Source: an uncultured Rhodospirillales bacterium (lineage in GTDB: Bacteria; Pseudomonadota; Alphaproteobacteria; CACIAM-22H2). Taken from it: DNA of 64,000 nucleotides. The DNA lies in contig CALANV010000035.1 in NCBI GenBank assembly GCA_937926175.1, positions 1 through 64,000 of the forward strand. The letters run 5' to 3'. The notes beneath the pieces are model-generated. The model was not told where the DNA came from, ran no database searches, and saw only the letters and a program-made list of their open reading frames with translations. A program made the translations under genes and the position numbers. The first letter of the stretch is position 1; the number at the start of each line of letters is the position of its first letter. Shown piece after piece: positions 9,488 to 18,202 of the stretch.

Positions 9488-9516
9488 TTGACACCCCGGT
9501 TGACGCTCCTCATATT
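9488..9516 (+). promoter_or_regulatory. Sigma-70-type promoter for the phasin gene
   Basis: A perfect -35 hexamer TTGACA (9488-9493) is followed after exactly 17 bp by CATATT (9511-9516), a 4/6 match to the -10 consensus. Transcription would start near 9523, just upstream of the two PhaR-type palindromes at 9531-9560 and about 90 nt before the phasin start. Confidence 0.6.
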
Positions 9517-9530
9517 GAGGTCGAGTTTTG

Positions 9531-9560
9531 CTGCGTTGCAGCATAACTGCTGCGGCGCAG
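9531..9560 (+). promoter_or_regulatory. Tandem PhaR-type operators (CTGC-N3-GCAG, two copies)
   Basis: CTGCGTTGCAG occupies 9531-9541 and CTGCGGCGCAG occupies 9550-9560. Both fit CTGC-N3-GCAG, the site bound by the PHA-responsive repressor PhaR in Paracoccus and Rhodobacter (established for those genera). Their centres are 19 bp apart, close to two helical turns. They lie immediately downstream of the predicted transcription start, where a repressor would block transcription. A CTGCAG also occurs at 9468-9473, upstream of the -35 hexamer. Confidence 0.65.
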
Positions 9561-9612
9561 GACGACGATACGCCGGGCAGGGCCGCAAGTTCTCGTCGGC
9601 AGGAGATTGCGA

Positions 9613-10197
9613 ATGGCTCGCCAAACCAAGGCGAAGCGTACGAGCGCGCCGTCCAGCGGACGGCGAAACGAGACGACCGAGACCCGGGGCGTTGAGCCTC
9701 GTAACGCCAACGATACGGAAGGGACTACCATGAAGAAGGATTTCGACGACACGGCGGCCGGTAGCGCTGCAGACATGCAGAAGGGCTACGACCAGCTGAT
9801 CAACAGCACGCGCGAGCAGTTCGAGAAGGCCGGGGCATCGGCCCTCAAAGCCTACGAGGACCTGATCAAGTTCCAGCGCGAAAACTACGAGGCCTACGTC
9901 GCATCCACCACGATCCTCGCCAAGGGCGTGGAGACGGTGGGCAAGGTCTGGTCCGAGCTGGCGCACGAGTCCTGGGAAAATTTCGCCCAGGCGACGAAGG
10001 CACTGCTCGGCGCCAAGACCCTGCGCGAGGCGGTTGACGTTCAGAGCGACTTCGCGAAGGCGAGCTTCGACAAGCTGATCGCGGAAAGCACGAAGCTGTC
10101 GGAGATGACCGTCAAGGTCGCGACCGAGGCCTTTCAGCCGATCGGCGCGCGGCTCAACGTCGCGGTCGAGCGCCTGCTGAAGCCGATCGCGGCCTGA
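9613..10197 (+). CDS. Phasin family protein
   Basis: The protein has 194 residues. ATG 9613 is preceded by AGGAG at 9601-9605 with 7-nt spacing; an alternative start is ATG 9730 with its own AAGGGA, which would remove a basic, low-complexity tail of 39 residues. From about residue 40 the protein is amphipathic helix, with EQFEKAGASALKAYEDL and LREAVDVQSDFAKASFDKLIAES, the classic phasin_2 pattern. Phasins coat polyhydroxyalkanoate granules and control their number and size. PhaR-type operators in the leader support the role. The basic N-terminus might contact DNA, as reported for some phasins, but that is inference. Confidence 0.88.
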   Translation: MARQTKAKRTSAPSSGRRNETTETRGVEPRNANDTEGTTMKKDFDDTAAGSAADMQKGYDQLINSTREQFEKAGASALKAYEDLIKFQRENYEAYVASTTILAKGVETVGKVWSELAHESWENFAQATKALLGAKTLREAVDVQSDFAKASFDKLIAESTKLSEMTVKVATEAFQPIGARLNVAVERLLKPIAA

Positions 10198-10232
10198 CGC
10201 CCGGCCGGATCCGGCCAGAAAGGGGCATCCGA

Positions 10233-10263
10233 ACGGGCCCGGCAGCCGCACCGGGCCCGTTTT
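10233..10263 (+). terminator. Rho-independent terminator after the phasin gene
   Basis: A perfect 10-bp stem ACGGGCCCGG/CCGGGCCCGT (10233-10242 with 10251-10260) with an 8-nt loop is followed by TTTCGTTTTT. It lies 36 bp downstream of the phasin stop. Confidence 0.85.
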
Positions 10264-10493
10264 CGTTTTTGCGACCTCCGCCCGTCGGGCGACCGCCGGG
10301 CGGCTTGGGTGTGGGCGCGCTCTCTTTCGACGACGCACGGAACGCAGCCACGGTCGCCAGCGTCAGGTAATCAAACGGAAGACATTCGGTGACGCCGGCG
10401 TGGACTTTTATGATCAAGACTCTTTTCGAGGCGTGCCGGAATCCAATATCATTACTGTGTCTTGTGTGGATGTAGTTCCGGTTGGCGACTGGC

Positions 10494-10820
10494 ATGAGCG
10501 AGATCGACAGATCGAACGATGATGGGCCGTCCACCGGTGTCGTGGTCCAGACGCGGACCAAGACGAAGCGGCCGTCCATGTACAAGGTGTTGATGCTGAA
10601 CGACGACTACACGCCGATGGAGTTCGTCGTTCATGTCCTGGAGCGCTTCTTCAACAAGAGCCGGGAAGAGGCGACCCAGATCATGTTGCACGTGCACCGC
10701 AAGGGGGTGGGGGTGTGCGGCGTGTTCACCTACGAGGTGGCCGAGACCAAGGTCACCCAAGTGACCGAGTTTGCGCGGCGCAACCAGCACCCACTGCGCT
10801 GCACGCTCGAGAAGGAATAG
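10494..10820 (+). CDS. clpS: ATP-dependent Clp protease adaptor ClpS
   Basis: The protein has 108 residues from ATG 10494; a TTG four codons upstream is a weaker candidate. It has the ClpS core: YKVLMLNDDYTPMEFVVHVL (N-degron pocket), FFNKSREEATQIMLHVH and the final strand HPLRCTLEKE. ClpS hands substrates with destabilising N-terminal residues to ClpAP. clpA follows 116 bp downstream on the same strand, the standard arrangement. The upstream stretch 10271-10493 should hold its promoter; I do not see a convincing consensus there. Confidence 0.96.
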   Translation: MSEIDRSNDDGPSTGVVVQTRTKTKRPSMYKVLMLNDDYTPMEFVVHVLERFFNKSREEATQIMLHVHRKGVGVCGVFTYEVAETKVTQVTEFARRNQHPLRCTLEKE

Positions 10821-10936
10821 GCCACGATATCGCTCGTTAACCAATCAGTGGCACAATCGGCATCGAGGTGCGGGCGCGCGGCTTTTTGTCGGCGCCGTTG
10901 AGCTAGGACCCACGAACGAGGGGAGTATCCCGTTTC

Positions 10937-13261
10937 ATGCTATCGCGTAACCTCGAGCAGAGCCTGCATCGGGCGTTAGCCCAGGCAAATCAGCGCCGGC
11001 ACGAATATGCCACGCTCGAGCACCTTCTGTTGGCCCTGACCGAGGACCAGGACGCTGCGGCAGTCATGCGCGCCTGCGGCGTCGATCTCGAAAAGCTTCG
11101 GCGCGATCTCATCAACTATCTCGACAACGAGCTGACCGGACTGGTTACCAACCGCGCCGGCGACGCCAAGCCGACGGCCGGCTTCCAGCGGGTCCTCCAG
11201 CGTGCCGCGATCCATGTCCAGTCGTCGGGCCGCGAGGAGGTGACCGGCGCCAACGTGCTGGTCGCGATGTTCTCGGAACGCGAGTCGCACGCCGTCTACT
11301 TCCTGCAGGAGCAGGACATGTCGCGGCTCGACGCCGTCAACTACATCTCGCACGGCGTGGCGAAGGTCCCCGGGCGCAGCGAGACGCGGCGCGTGCGCGG
11401 AGCGGAGGAAGACGCGGGCGCCGGATCGGGTACCGCCGGCAATGCCGGCGAAAAGGGCAGCAAGCGCGGCCAGGAAGCGCTCGCCGCCTACTGCGTCAAT
11501 CTGAACAAGAAGGCGTCGCAGGGCCGCATCGATCCGCTGATCGGCCGCGAGGCCGAGGTGGAGCGGACGATCCAGATCCTCTGCCGCCGCTACAAGAACA
11601 ACCCGCTTTATGTCGGCGATCCGGGCGTCGGCAAGACCGCGATCGCCGAGGGTCTCGCCCGCAAGATCGTCAAGGGCGAGGTGCCCGAGGTCCTACGCAA
11701 CTGCACCATCTATGCGCTCGACATGGGCACGCTGCTCGCCGGCACGCGCTACCGCGGCGATTTCGAGGAGCGGCTCAAGGCCGTGCTGGCCGAGCTCGAG
11801 GCGCACGAGGGCGCGATCCTGTTCATCGACGAGATCCATACGGTGATCGGCGCGGGCGCCACCTCCGGCGGCTCGATGGACGCGTCCAACCTGCTCAAGC
11901 CGGCGCTCGCCAACGGCACGCTGCGCTGCATCGGCTCGACGACGTACAAGGAGTACCGGAACTACTTCGAGAAGGACCGGGCGCTCGTCCGCCGGTTCCA
12001 GAAGATCGACGTCAACGAGCCGTCGATCGAGGATTCGATCAAGATCCTCAAAGGCATCAAGCCATACTACGAGGCGCACCACCGGGTGCGCTACACCAAC
12101 GAGGCGATCCGCGCCGCCGTCGAGCTCGCCGCGCGCTACATCAACGACCGCAAGCTGCCCGACAAGGCGATCGACGTGATCGACGAGGTGGGGGCAGCGC
12201 AAATGCTGCTGCCGCCGGGCAAGCGCAAGCGCGTCATCTCGGTCAAGGACGTGGAGGCGGTGGTCGCGAAGATCGCCCGCATCCCGCCCAAGAGCGTGTC
12301 GACCGACGACAAGGAGACGCTCAAGAATCTCGAGCGCGACCTCAAGCGCGTCGTCTACGGCCAGGACAAGGCGATCGAAGCGCTGTGCAGCGCCATCAAG
12401 CTGTCCCGCGCCGGGCTGCGCGAACCGGAGAAGCCGATCGGCTGCTATCTGTTCTCGGGGCCGACCGGCGTCGGCAAGACCGAGGTCGCGCGTCAGCTCG
12501 CCGCGACGCTGGGCATCGAGCTCAAGCGCTTCGATATGTCGGAGTACATGGAGCGGCACACCGTGTCGCGCCTGATCGGCGCCCCGCCGGGCTATGTCGG
12601 GTTCGACCAGGGCGGCCTGCTCACCGATGCCATCGACCAGACGCCGCACTGCGTGCTGCTGCTGGACGAAATCGAGAAGGCGCATCCGGACCTGTTCAAC
12701 ATCCTGTTGCAGGTCATGGACCACGGCAAACTGACGGACCACAACGGCAAGACGGTCGACTTCCGCAACGTCATCCTGATCATGACCACGAATGCGGGCG
12801 CGGCCGACATGGCGAAGCCAGCCATCGGCTTCGGCCAGGAGACGCGCGTGGGCGAGGACGTGGAGGCGATCAACCGTCTGTTCACGCCCGAGTTCCGCAA
12901 CCGCCTGGATGCGATCATCGCGTTCTCGCGCCTGTCGCCCGAGGTGATCAGCCGGGTCGTCGACAAGTTCATCCTGCAGCTCGAGCAGCAGCTCGCCGAG
13001 CGCGACGTCACGATCACCGTGACCGACGAGGCGCGGACGTGGCTCGCCGAGAAGGGCTATGACGAGCTCTATGGCGCCCGCCCGCTGGCGCGCGTCATCC
13101 AGGAGAACATCAAGAAGCCGCTGGCGGAGGAACTTCTGTTCGGTCGCCTGTCGAAGGGCGGGCACGTGCGGGTCAAGGTCGAGGGCGGCAAGCTCGGCTT
13201 CGACTATCCGGCGCCGCCGGCCACGCGGCCCGAGCCGAAGGTACCGGCGCTGGTCGAGTGA
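10937..13261 (+). CDS. clpA: ATP-dependent Clp protease ATP-binding subunit ClpA
   Basis: The protein has 774 residues. A double Clp_N repeat covers about residues 1-145, an acidic/glycine linker about 150-175, then AAA+ domain 1 with Walker A GDPGVGKT (Lys233) and Walker B ILFIDEIH, and AAA+ domain 2 with Walker A GPTGVGKT (Lys514) and Walker B VLLLDEIEKAHPD. A C-terminal D2-small domain completes it. There is no long middle coiled coil, which separates ClpA from ClpB. It unfolds substrates and feeds them to ClpP in the cytoplasm, with ClpS from the preceding gene as adaptor. clpP is not in this window. Confidence 0.97.
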   Translation: MLSRNLEQSLHRALAQANQRRHEYATLEHLLLALTEDQDAAAVMRACGVDLEKLRRDLINYLDNELTGLVTNRAGDAKPTAGFQRVLQRAAIHVQSSGREEVTGANVLVAMFSERESHAVYFLQEQDMSRLDAVNYISHGVAKVPGRSETRRVRGAEEDAGAGSGTAGNAGEKGSKRGQEALAAYCVNLNKKASQGRIDPLIGREAEVERTIQILCRRYKNNPLYVGDPGVGKTAIAEGLARKIVKGEVPEVLRNCTIYALDMGTLLAGTRYRGDFEERLKAVLAELEAHEGAILFIDEIHTVIGAGATSGGSMDASNLLKPALANGTLRCIGSTTYKEYRNYFEKDRALVRRFQKIDVNEPSIEDSIKILKGIKPYYEAHHRVRYTNEAIRAAVELAARYINDRKLPDKAIDVIDEVGAAQMLLPPGKRKRVISVKDVEAVVAKIARIPPKSVSTDDKETLKNLERDLKRVVYGQDKAIEALCSAIKLSRAGLREPEKPIGCYLFSGPTGVGKTEVARQLAATLGIELKRFDMSEYMERHTVSRLIGAPPGYVGFDQGGLLTDAIDQTPHCVLLLDEIEKAHPDLFNILLQVMDHGKLTDHNGKTVDFRNVILIMTTNAGAADMAKPAIGFGQETRVGEDVEAINRLFTPEFRNRLDAIIAFSRLSPEVISRVVDKFILQLEQQLAERDVTITVTDEARTWLAEKGYDELYGARPLARVIQENIKKPLAEELLFGRLSKGGHVRVKVEGGKLGFDYPAPPATRPEPKVPALVE

Positions 13262-13433
13262 GGCGGTCACGCCGAAAGACAAAGCATGCGCGGGGCCGGT
13301 GGCCCGGCCACCGCTGCGTACATCAGCGCGCCGGCATCGACGTGAGCGTCGATGAAATGAGTGATCCGCGCCGACCGTAAGCGGCCGTGGCGGTCGTTTA
13401 ACTGCCGCCGCGGACGCGAAAGGGAGGCAGCCC

Positions 13434-13655
13434 ATGTTCGACCTGGCCTTACGGATGAGCTCGGCGTTGGCCGAAGCGAGCGATGCCGGTTTCCTCGGCG
13501 AAACGTTGAAGCCGGCATTGGCCGGCTGCCGGGATTGCGGCATTGCGCGGATCATCACGGCACCGGCGACCGAAACGTGCCCCGATTGCGGGGCCGAGAT
13601 GCACGTGCTTGACGAGCGCGCAAGCACGCTACACGCCGCCGCGGACGTGATCTGA
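13434..13655 (+). CDS. Small zinc-ribbon protein of unknown function
   Basis: The product is 73 residues. GGGAGG (13422-13427) stands 6 nt before the ATG, a strong ribosome binding site. The C-terminal half carries two CxxC knuckles, CRDC (Cys32, Cys35) and CPDC (Cys49, Cys52), spaced as in small zinc ribbons. The N-terminal half is a likely helix. It lies 172 bp after clpA on the same strand and could share its transcript. I do not recognise a named family. The short stretch 13262-13433 between them shows no other gene. Confidence 0.68.
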   Translation: MFDLALRMSSALAEASDAGFLGETLKPALAGCRDCGIARIITAPATETCPDCGAEMHVLDERASTLHAAADVI

Positions 13656-13908
13656 CGATCGCCGCCGGAACGGGCGCCGACCCGAAGAGAGCCGGCCCCG
13701 AAGAACGCGAGGCAGGCGCCGTCACCCGGGTTGTAGGACGTGTGCGGCGTCCCGGTTCGACGGGCGCTCACCGTTTCCTTGATCTCGTGCGCACCGACGA
13801 GCGCCGGGGCAAGGCCACCCGGATCGGTCAAGCAACGCCGGTCCGTGGGCCATTCACTGGCTTGGTTTGGTCCTTGACCCGTCCCGCTCCGACGTCGATT
13901 GTCGGCCC

Positions 13909-15033
13909 ATGTCGCTTCCGTTCCTTGCCGGCGTCCGCGTCATCGACCTGTCGCAGTACATACCGGGCCCTTATGCCGGCCTGATGCTGGCCGATCTCGG
14001 CGCCGACGTTGTGAAGGTGGAACCGCCGGGCGGCGATCCGATGCGCAGACTGGGCCCGCGCGACCACGACGGCATTTCGCCGTTCTGGAAGTTGATGAAC
14101 GGCGGCAAGACGGTCATCGAGCTCGATCTGAAGACGGGCGACGGATGCGCCGCGTTCACCCGCCTGCTGAGCGCCGCCGACGTGCTGATCGAATCCTATC
14201 GGCCCGGCGTGATGGAGCGGCTCGGGTTCGGACGGTCACGCCTGGACGAGATCAACCCGCGTCTCGTTCACGCGGCGCTGTCGGGCTATGGTCAGACCGG
14301 TCCGTGGCGCCTGCGCACGGGACACGATCTCAACTACATGGCGCTCGCGGGCGGGCTGGCGGCGTCTGGCATTCCATCGCAGCCGGTCATGGCGGCGCCG
14401 CCGACGGCCGACTTCGCCAGCGGCGTGCAGACGGCGCTCGCCGTTTGCGCGGCGCTGATCGGGCGCGGGCGAACGGGGAAGGGGGCCTATCTCGACCTCA
14501 GCCTCGCCGAAACGGTGCTCGCGTGGCAGAGCCTCAATCTCACGGCGGCGCTCCGTCCGGGGTTCGAGCCCGAGCGCGCGGCGAATCTGCTCAATGGCGG
14601 GGCGGCCTGCTATCAGATCTATCAGGCGGCGGATGGCCGCTTCGTCACGCTCGCCGCGATCGAGGAGAAGTTCTGGCGCAACTTCTGCGAAGCGGTCGGC
14701 CGTCCGGACTGGATCGCGCGGCAGTGGGAGCCGATGCCGCAAACGGCGCTCACCGCCGCCGTCGCAACGCTGTTTGCGACGAAGCCTGCGACCCAATGGG
14801 AAGCAATCCTCGGCGCTGTCGACTGCTGCTTCGGCATCGTCGTCGAGCCGCGCGAAATTCCCGACCATGCGCAGGTCATGGCGCGTGGGATGATTGCGCG
14901 CCGCGACGGCCCGGATGCAGCCGTCGAGGCGCTGTTTCCCGCCCATGTCGACGGGGCGCCCCCGCCCGGCCGCCGCCCACCAGCCTTGGTCGATGCGGCA
15001 ACCGTGCTCACCCGCTGGTCGCGTGTGCATTGA
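13909..15033 (+). CDS. CaiB/BaiF-type (family III) CoA transferase
   Basis: The protein has 374 residues from ATG 13909; a start 42 nt upstream would add a non-conserved leader. The family III opening is clear: GVRVIDLSQYIPGPYAGLMLADLGADVVKVEPPGGDPMR, with the expected GPYA..LADLGA pattern, then NGGKTVIELDLK and the SGYGQTGPW motif. The catalytic residue in this family is an Asp that follows; DFASGVQTALAVCAAL supplies it. These enzymes swap CoA between carboxylic acids, and alpha-methylacyl-CoA racemase is a close relative. Substrate cannot be read from the sequence. The 253-bp region before it (13656-13908) shows no convincing gene. Confidence 0.9.
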   Translation: MSLPFLAGVRVIDLSQYIPGPYAGLMLADLGADVVKVEPPGGDPMRRLGPRDHDGISPFWKLMNGGKTVIELDLKTGDGCAAFTRLLSAADVLIESYRPGVMERLGFGRSRLDEINPRLVHAALSGYGQTGPWRLRTGHDLNYMALAGGLAASGIPSQPVMAAPPTADFASGVQTALAVCAALIGRGRTGKGAYLDLSLAETVLAWQSLNLTAALRPGFEPERAANLLNGGAACYQIYQAADGRFVTLAAIEEKFWRNFCEAVGRPDWIARQWEPMPQTALTAAVATLFATKPATQWEAILGAVDCCFGIVVEPREIPDHAQVMARGMIARRDGPDAAVEALFPAHVDGAPPPGRRPPALVDAATVLTRWSRVH

Positions 15034-15086
15034 GGCGCTTTACCGTCTTGCCGGCCTGACGGATCTGCCCTGGCTTTACCGGCGCG

Positions 15087-16259
15087 TCAGCAGCCGCGCG
15101 TGTGATCCTGCTTGAACGGGCTGTGCGCCGCGAGCGCCGTCATCTCGTTCCGGATCAGTTCGGTCTCACGCGCGAGGAAATGCGCGACGGCGTCGCGGAA
15201 ACCGGCGTCACGGATCCAGTGCGCGCTGTAGGTCGGTACCGGCAGATAGCCGCGCTGGATCTTGTGCTCCCCTTGGGCGCCGGCCTCGACGCGCCGCAGG
15301 CCGCGGCCGATGGCGAATTCGATCGCGCGGTAATAGCAGGCCTCGAAGTGAAGGAAGCGAAACTCGCCGCGCGCGCCCCAGTTCCGCCCGTAGAGCGTAT
15401 CCGTGCCGATCAGGTTGAGCGCGCCGGCGACCCAGCGGCCCTGCTGGCGCACGATTACCAGCAGCACGCGGTCCGCCATCACGGCACCGAGGCGGTGGAA
15501 GAAGTCGCGCGTCAGATAGGGGGCACCCCATTTGCGGTCGAAGATGCTGACGTACAGATCGTGATACGCATCCCAGTGCTCCGGCCGTATCTCGGGGCCC
15601 GTGAGGGGGAGGATCTCGAAACCCTGGGCGGCGACCTCGCGCCGCTCCCGGCGGATCGACTTGCGCTTGTCGTGGCTGAGCGCGGCAAGAAAGTCGTCGA
15701 ATGTCGCGTAGCCCCGGTTTTCCCAGTGGTACTGCATGCCGGTCCGGATCAGGAAGCCGGCCGACTCGAAGGCCGATCTTTCCTCGGCGGTGCAGAACGT
15801 GACGTGCAGCGAGGAGACGCGCTGGCGCTCGGCGATCCGGGCGAGCGCACCGATGAGGGTGTTGCGTATCGCCGCGCGGGCGCGATGGGGGCGCACGAGA
15901 ACGCGCGGCCCGGTCACGGGCGTGAAGGGAACGGCAACCTGGAGCTTCGGATAATAGCGCCCGCCGGCGCGCCGATACGCATCGGCCCAGCCGTGGTCGA
16001 ACACGTACTCGCCGTAGGAGTGGCTCTTCAGATACATCGGCACGACGCCGACGATGTGGCCGTCGGCGTCCTCGGCGACGACGTGCTGCGGCAGCCAACC
16101 GGTCTCGGCCGTTGCCGATCCGCTCGCCTCGAGCGCGTGCAGGAAGGCATGCGTGACGAACGGGTTGTCGGTCCCGGCGCACGCGTCCCATGCGGCAGGA
16201 TCGATCTCCGCGATCCGTTCGACCAGTTTCACGCTGATGGCATCGCTGCCGTCGGGCAT
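15087..16259 (-). CDS. GNAT-superfamily (COG3146-type) acyltransferase-like protein
   Basis: The protein has 390 residues. ATG 16259 is chosen over GTG 16265 because GGAG stands 7 nt upstream. It starts SVKLVERIAEIDPAAWDACAG and contains NPFVTHAFLHALEASGSA, PMYLKSHSYGEYVFDHGWADAY, HFEACYYRAIEFAI and GAQGEHKIQRGYLPVPTYS, all hallmarks of the long GNAT group related to peptidoglycan/FemAB-like transferases (annotated in databases as GNAT family or DUF482). The biochemical role is undetermined. It converges with the CoA transferase gene and appears to stand alone. Confidence 0.87.
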   Translation of the reverse strand: MPDGSDAISVKLVERIAEIDPAAWDACAGTDNPFVTHAFLHALEASGSATAETGWLPQHVVAEDADGHIVGVVPMYLKSHSYGEYVFDHGWADAYRRAGGRYYPKLQVAVPFTPVTGPRVLVRPHRARAAIRNTLIGALARIAERQRVSSLHVTFCTAEERSAFESAGFLIRTGMQYHWENRGYATFDDFLAALSHDKRKSIRRERREVAAQGFEILPLTGPEIRPEHWDAYHDLYVSIFDRKWGAPYLTRDFFHRLGAVMADRVLLVIVRQQGRWVAGALNLIGTDTLYGRNWGARGEFRFLHFEACYYRAIEFAIGRGLRRVEAGAQGEHKIQRGYLPVPTYSAHWIRDAGFRDAVAHFLARETELIRNEMTALAAHSPFKQDHTRGC

Positions 16260-16341
16260 CGTCACGCTCCGGTCCGTCGCAGACTTCGTGTCGTCATGTA
16301 GTGTGCCGGGAGCTGCATGGCGAGGTACGGCGCCCGCGCAT

Positions 16342-16719
16342 CTAGCGCGGCAGGGGTATGGTCACGGTCGTGTCGTCATAGCCGTGCCGCCGGTGGTGCG
16401 CGCGCACGACGACCTGCTCGATACCGGGCGGGACCGCGACGCCGAGGAGCTCGCGCGTGAACGGCTGCTCGTCCGCGTGCGGATGGAGAAGCTCGCGCCG
16501 GCCGAGCACGCCGCCGTCCGGCGTCAGGATCTCGAATGCATCGGCATACGAATCCCAGCCGCGATCGTTGCTGCGTATCGTCACATGGAAGTCGAAGCGG
16601 CCGTCCATGCGGTGGTCGACCACCACGGCGACGACGTCGGCCTCGCCAGCCCATGCGGGCGCGACGGCGAGGCCGATCAAAAGCAGGATCGACGCGGCGG
16701 AACTGCGTATCGCCGTCAT
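16342..16719 (-). CDS. Exported protein of unknown function
   Basis: The protein has 125 residues, beginning with a signal peptide (MTAIRSSAASILLLIGLAVA, cleavage after AWA near residue 24). The mature part is a small beta-rich domain with DGRFDFHVTIRSNDRGWDSYAD and AFEILTPDGGVLGRRELLHPH. This resembles a family of small secreted proteins often next to RidA genes. Its ATG overlaps the stop of the upstream RidA gene as ATGA (16716-16719), so the two are translationally coupled. Function unknown. Confidence 0.8.
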   Translation of the reverse strand: MTAIRSSAASILLLIGLAVAPAWAGEADVVAVVVDHRMDGRFDFHVTIRSNDRGWDSYADAFEILTPDGGVLGRRELLHPHADEQPFTRELLGVAVPPGIEQVVVRAHHRRHGYDDTTVTIPLPR

Positions 16720-17183
16720 TCGACCTCAAACACCGCCTCCACTTCGACGGCGACCCCGAAAGGCAGGGAGCCGACCCCCACGGCTGCGCGCGCGTGCTTG
16801 CCAGCTTCGCCAAACACTTCGACGAAGAGGTCCGAGGCGCCGTTGATGACCTTCGGATGGTCGCCGAACTCCGGCACGGCGTTGACGAAGCCCCCGACCC
16901 GCACGCAACGGCGCACGCGGTCGAGGTCACCGTCGCAGGCATTCTTCAGGTGCGCAAGCACATTGAGCGCGCACAGGCGCGCCGCCTTCTGACCCTCCTC
17001 GACGCTAAATTCGCGGCCGAGCTTGCCCACATATTCGAGCTTGCCGTCCTTGAGCGTGACCTGTCCCGCCACGAAGACGAGATTACCCGTGCGCACGGTC
17101 GGGACATAGTTGGCTGCCGGCGTGGCCGCGGCGGGCAGGGTGATTCCGAGTTCCTTGAGACGCGCTTCGATCTTCCCCGGCAT
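16716..17183 (-). CDS. RidA/YjgF/YER057c family protein
   Basis: The protein has 155 residues from ATG 17183, where the family N-terminus MPGKIEARLKELGITLP begins; an extension to 17342 would run into the divergent gene. Landmarks are VRTGNLVFVAGQV, KLGREFSVEEGQKAARLCALNVLAHLK and the C-terminal ARAAVGVGSLPFGVAVEVEAVFE. This matches the YjgH/'RidA-like' group in which the catalytic Arg of RidA is partly conserved (the AVGVGSLP segment). RidA removes reactive enamine intermediates from PLP-enzyme chemistry; relatives in this group may have other substrates. It is followed by a coupled exported protein. Confidence 0.9.
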   Translation of the reverse strand: MPGKIEARLKELGITLPAAATPAANYVPTVRTGNLVFVAGQVTLKDGKLEYVGKLGREFSVEEGQKAARLCALNVLAHLKNACDGDLDRVRRCVRVGGFVNAVPEFGDHPKVINGASDLFVEVFGEAGKHARAAVGVGSLPFGVAVEVEAVFEVE

Positions 17184-17341
17184 TGTTTCGATCCCTGTTG
17201 ATTCCTGCGGGATGGGGAGCATAGCCCGGCGGCTGCCTGCTGATCCAGGGCAGGGTCTTGGGCGTGGCGAGACATGCGGCCGCCACAATGTTGCCTTGGC
17301 GGCGCGAAAAAATCGTCGCCGGCCGAAGGAGGACGTCTTCA

Positions 17342-18013
17342 ATGCGCATCTCGCGTTGGCTTTGGGTGGTCGTGTTCGGGATGGCTGGCCTCGTCCCTGC
17401 CTGGGCCATCAACGTCCTCGATCTCAAGACCCAGTATGCGGCGACCAGCGTGATCGGGAGCGGCGCCAATGTCCGCGAGGGCAGGCTGTGGCGGACGCCG
17501 AACGCCCTTCGGCACGAAATGGTCGAGGCCGGCCGGCAGCAGATCGCCATTGCGCGGCTCGATCGCAAGCTTGCCTGGCTGCTTCTGCCCGACCAGCGGC
17601 TCGCCATCGAAATGGGACTCGAGAGCTTCGGCCTGCCCATGGGACTGCTGACCGGCGACGGTCTGAAGCAGACGCCCGTCGGCCAGGAAACGATCGCCGG
17701 ACGACGGACGACGAAGGTTCGGGTCGAGCGCAAACCCGGCACAAGCGGGCCGCACTTCGAAGGGTTCGTCTGGACGACCGCGGAAGGGATCGTGATGAAG
17801 GTCGTCGGCACCGGCGAGCATGAGGGCCGCCGCGGCGCCATCAACGTGAGCTTCCGGGACATTCAGCCCGGACGCCAGGATCCGGCGCTGTTCGAGGTGC
17901 CGACCGGCTATCGCCGGCTGGTCCTCAACGGGGTCGATCTTCAGACTTTTCTCGCAGGACTCGAGCAGCTGCGCGCATTGGGCCAGGGGCGCCTGCCGAT
18001 ACCCGGCCGTTAG
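17342..18013 (+). CDS. Exported LolA/DUF4412-like protein of unknown function
   Basis: The protein has 223 residues from ATG 17342, with GAAGGAGGA about 8 nt upstream. The upstream in-frame start at 17258 would hide the signal peptide, which occupies residues 1-24 (cleavage after AWA). The mature sequence has repeated beta-strands such as NALRHEMVEAGRQQIAIARLDRKLAWLLLPDQR and QETIAGRRTTKVRVE, the layout of periplasmic LolA-fold/DUF4412 proteins. That fold label is inference from pattern. It is divergent from the RidA gene and would be periplasmic. Confidence 0.78.
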   Translation: MRISRWLWVVVFGMAGLVPAWAINVLDLKTQYAATSVIGSGANVREGRLWRTPNALRHEMVEAGRQQIAIARLDRKLAWLLLPDQRLAIEMGLESFGLPMGLLTGDGLKQTPVGQETIAGRRTTKVRVERKPGTSGPHFEGFVWTTAEGIVMKVVGTGEHEGRRGAINVSFRDIQPGRQDPALFEVPTGYRRLVLNGVDLQTFLAGLEQLRALGQGRLPIPGR

Positions 18014-18145
18014 CGTGCGGCACGTCACGCGGACCCGTGCGCGAGTCGTCGCTTGGCGCGCGTCTTGGCGCACGATGTCCGATCTCGCTCGCGAACATCC
18101 GGCCAACGCCAGCCGATCATGCCCATCGTCCGACCGCGGTTACGG

Positions 18146-18160
18146 TTAATTTGCTTTTAA
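18146..18160 (+). promoter_or_regulatory. CtrA-type binding site TTAA-N7-TTAA
   Basis: TTAA at 18146-18149 and TTAA at 18157-18160 are separated by exactly 7 nt, the full CtrA cell-cycle regulator consensus. The flanks extend it into the inverted repeat GGTTAA-N7-TTAACC. It lies 42 bp upstream of the small membrane protein gene, a position where CtrA could activate or block transcription. Confidence 0.55.
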
Positions 18161-18202
18161 CCAAGGAATGACACCCTCGCGCGCCAATTCGGGAGCGATG
18201 TC

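Noticed and set aside
10271..10493. Heat-shock (sigma-32) promoter for clpS
   Set aside because: No convincing pair of -35 CTTG and -10 CCATNT elements at proper spacing.
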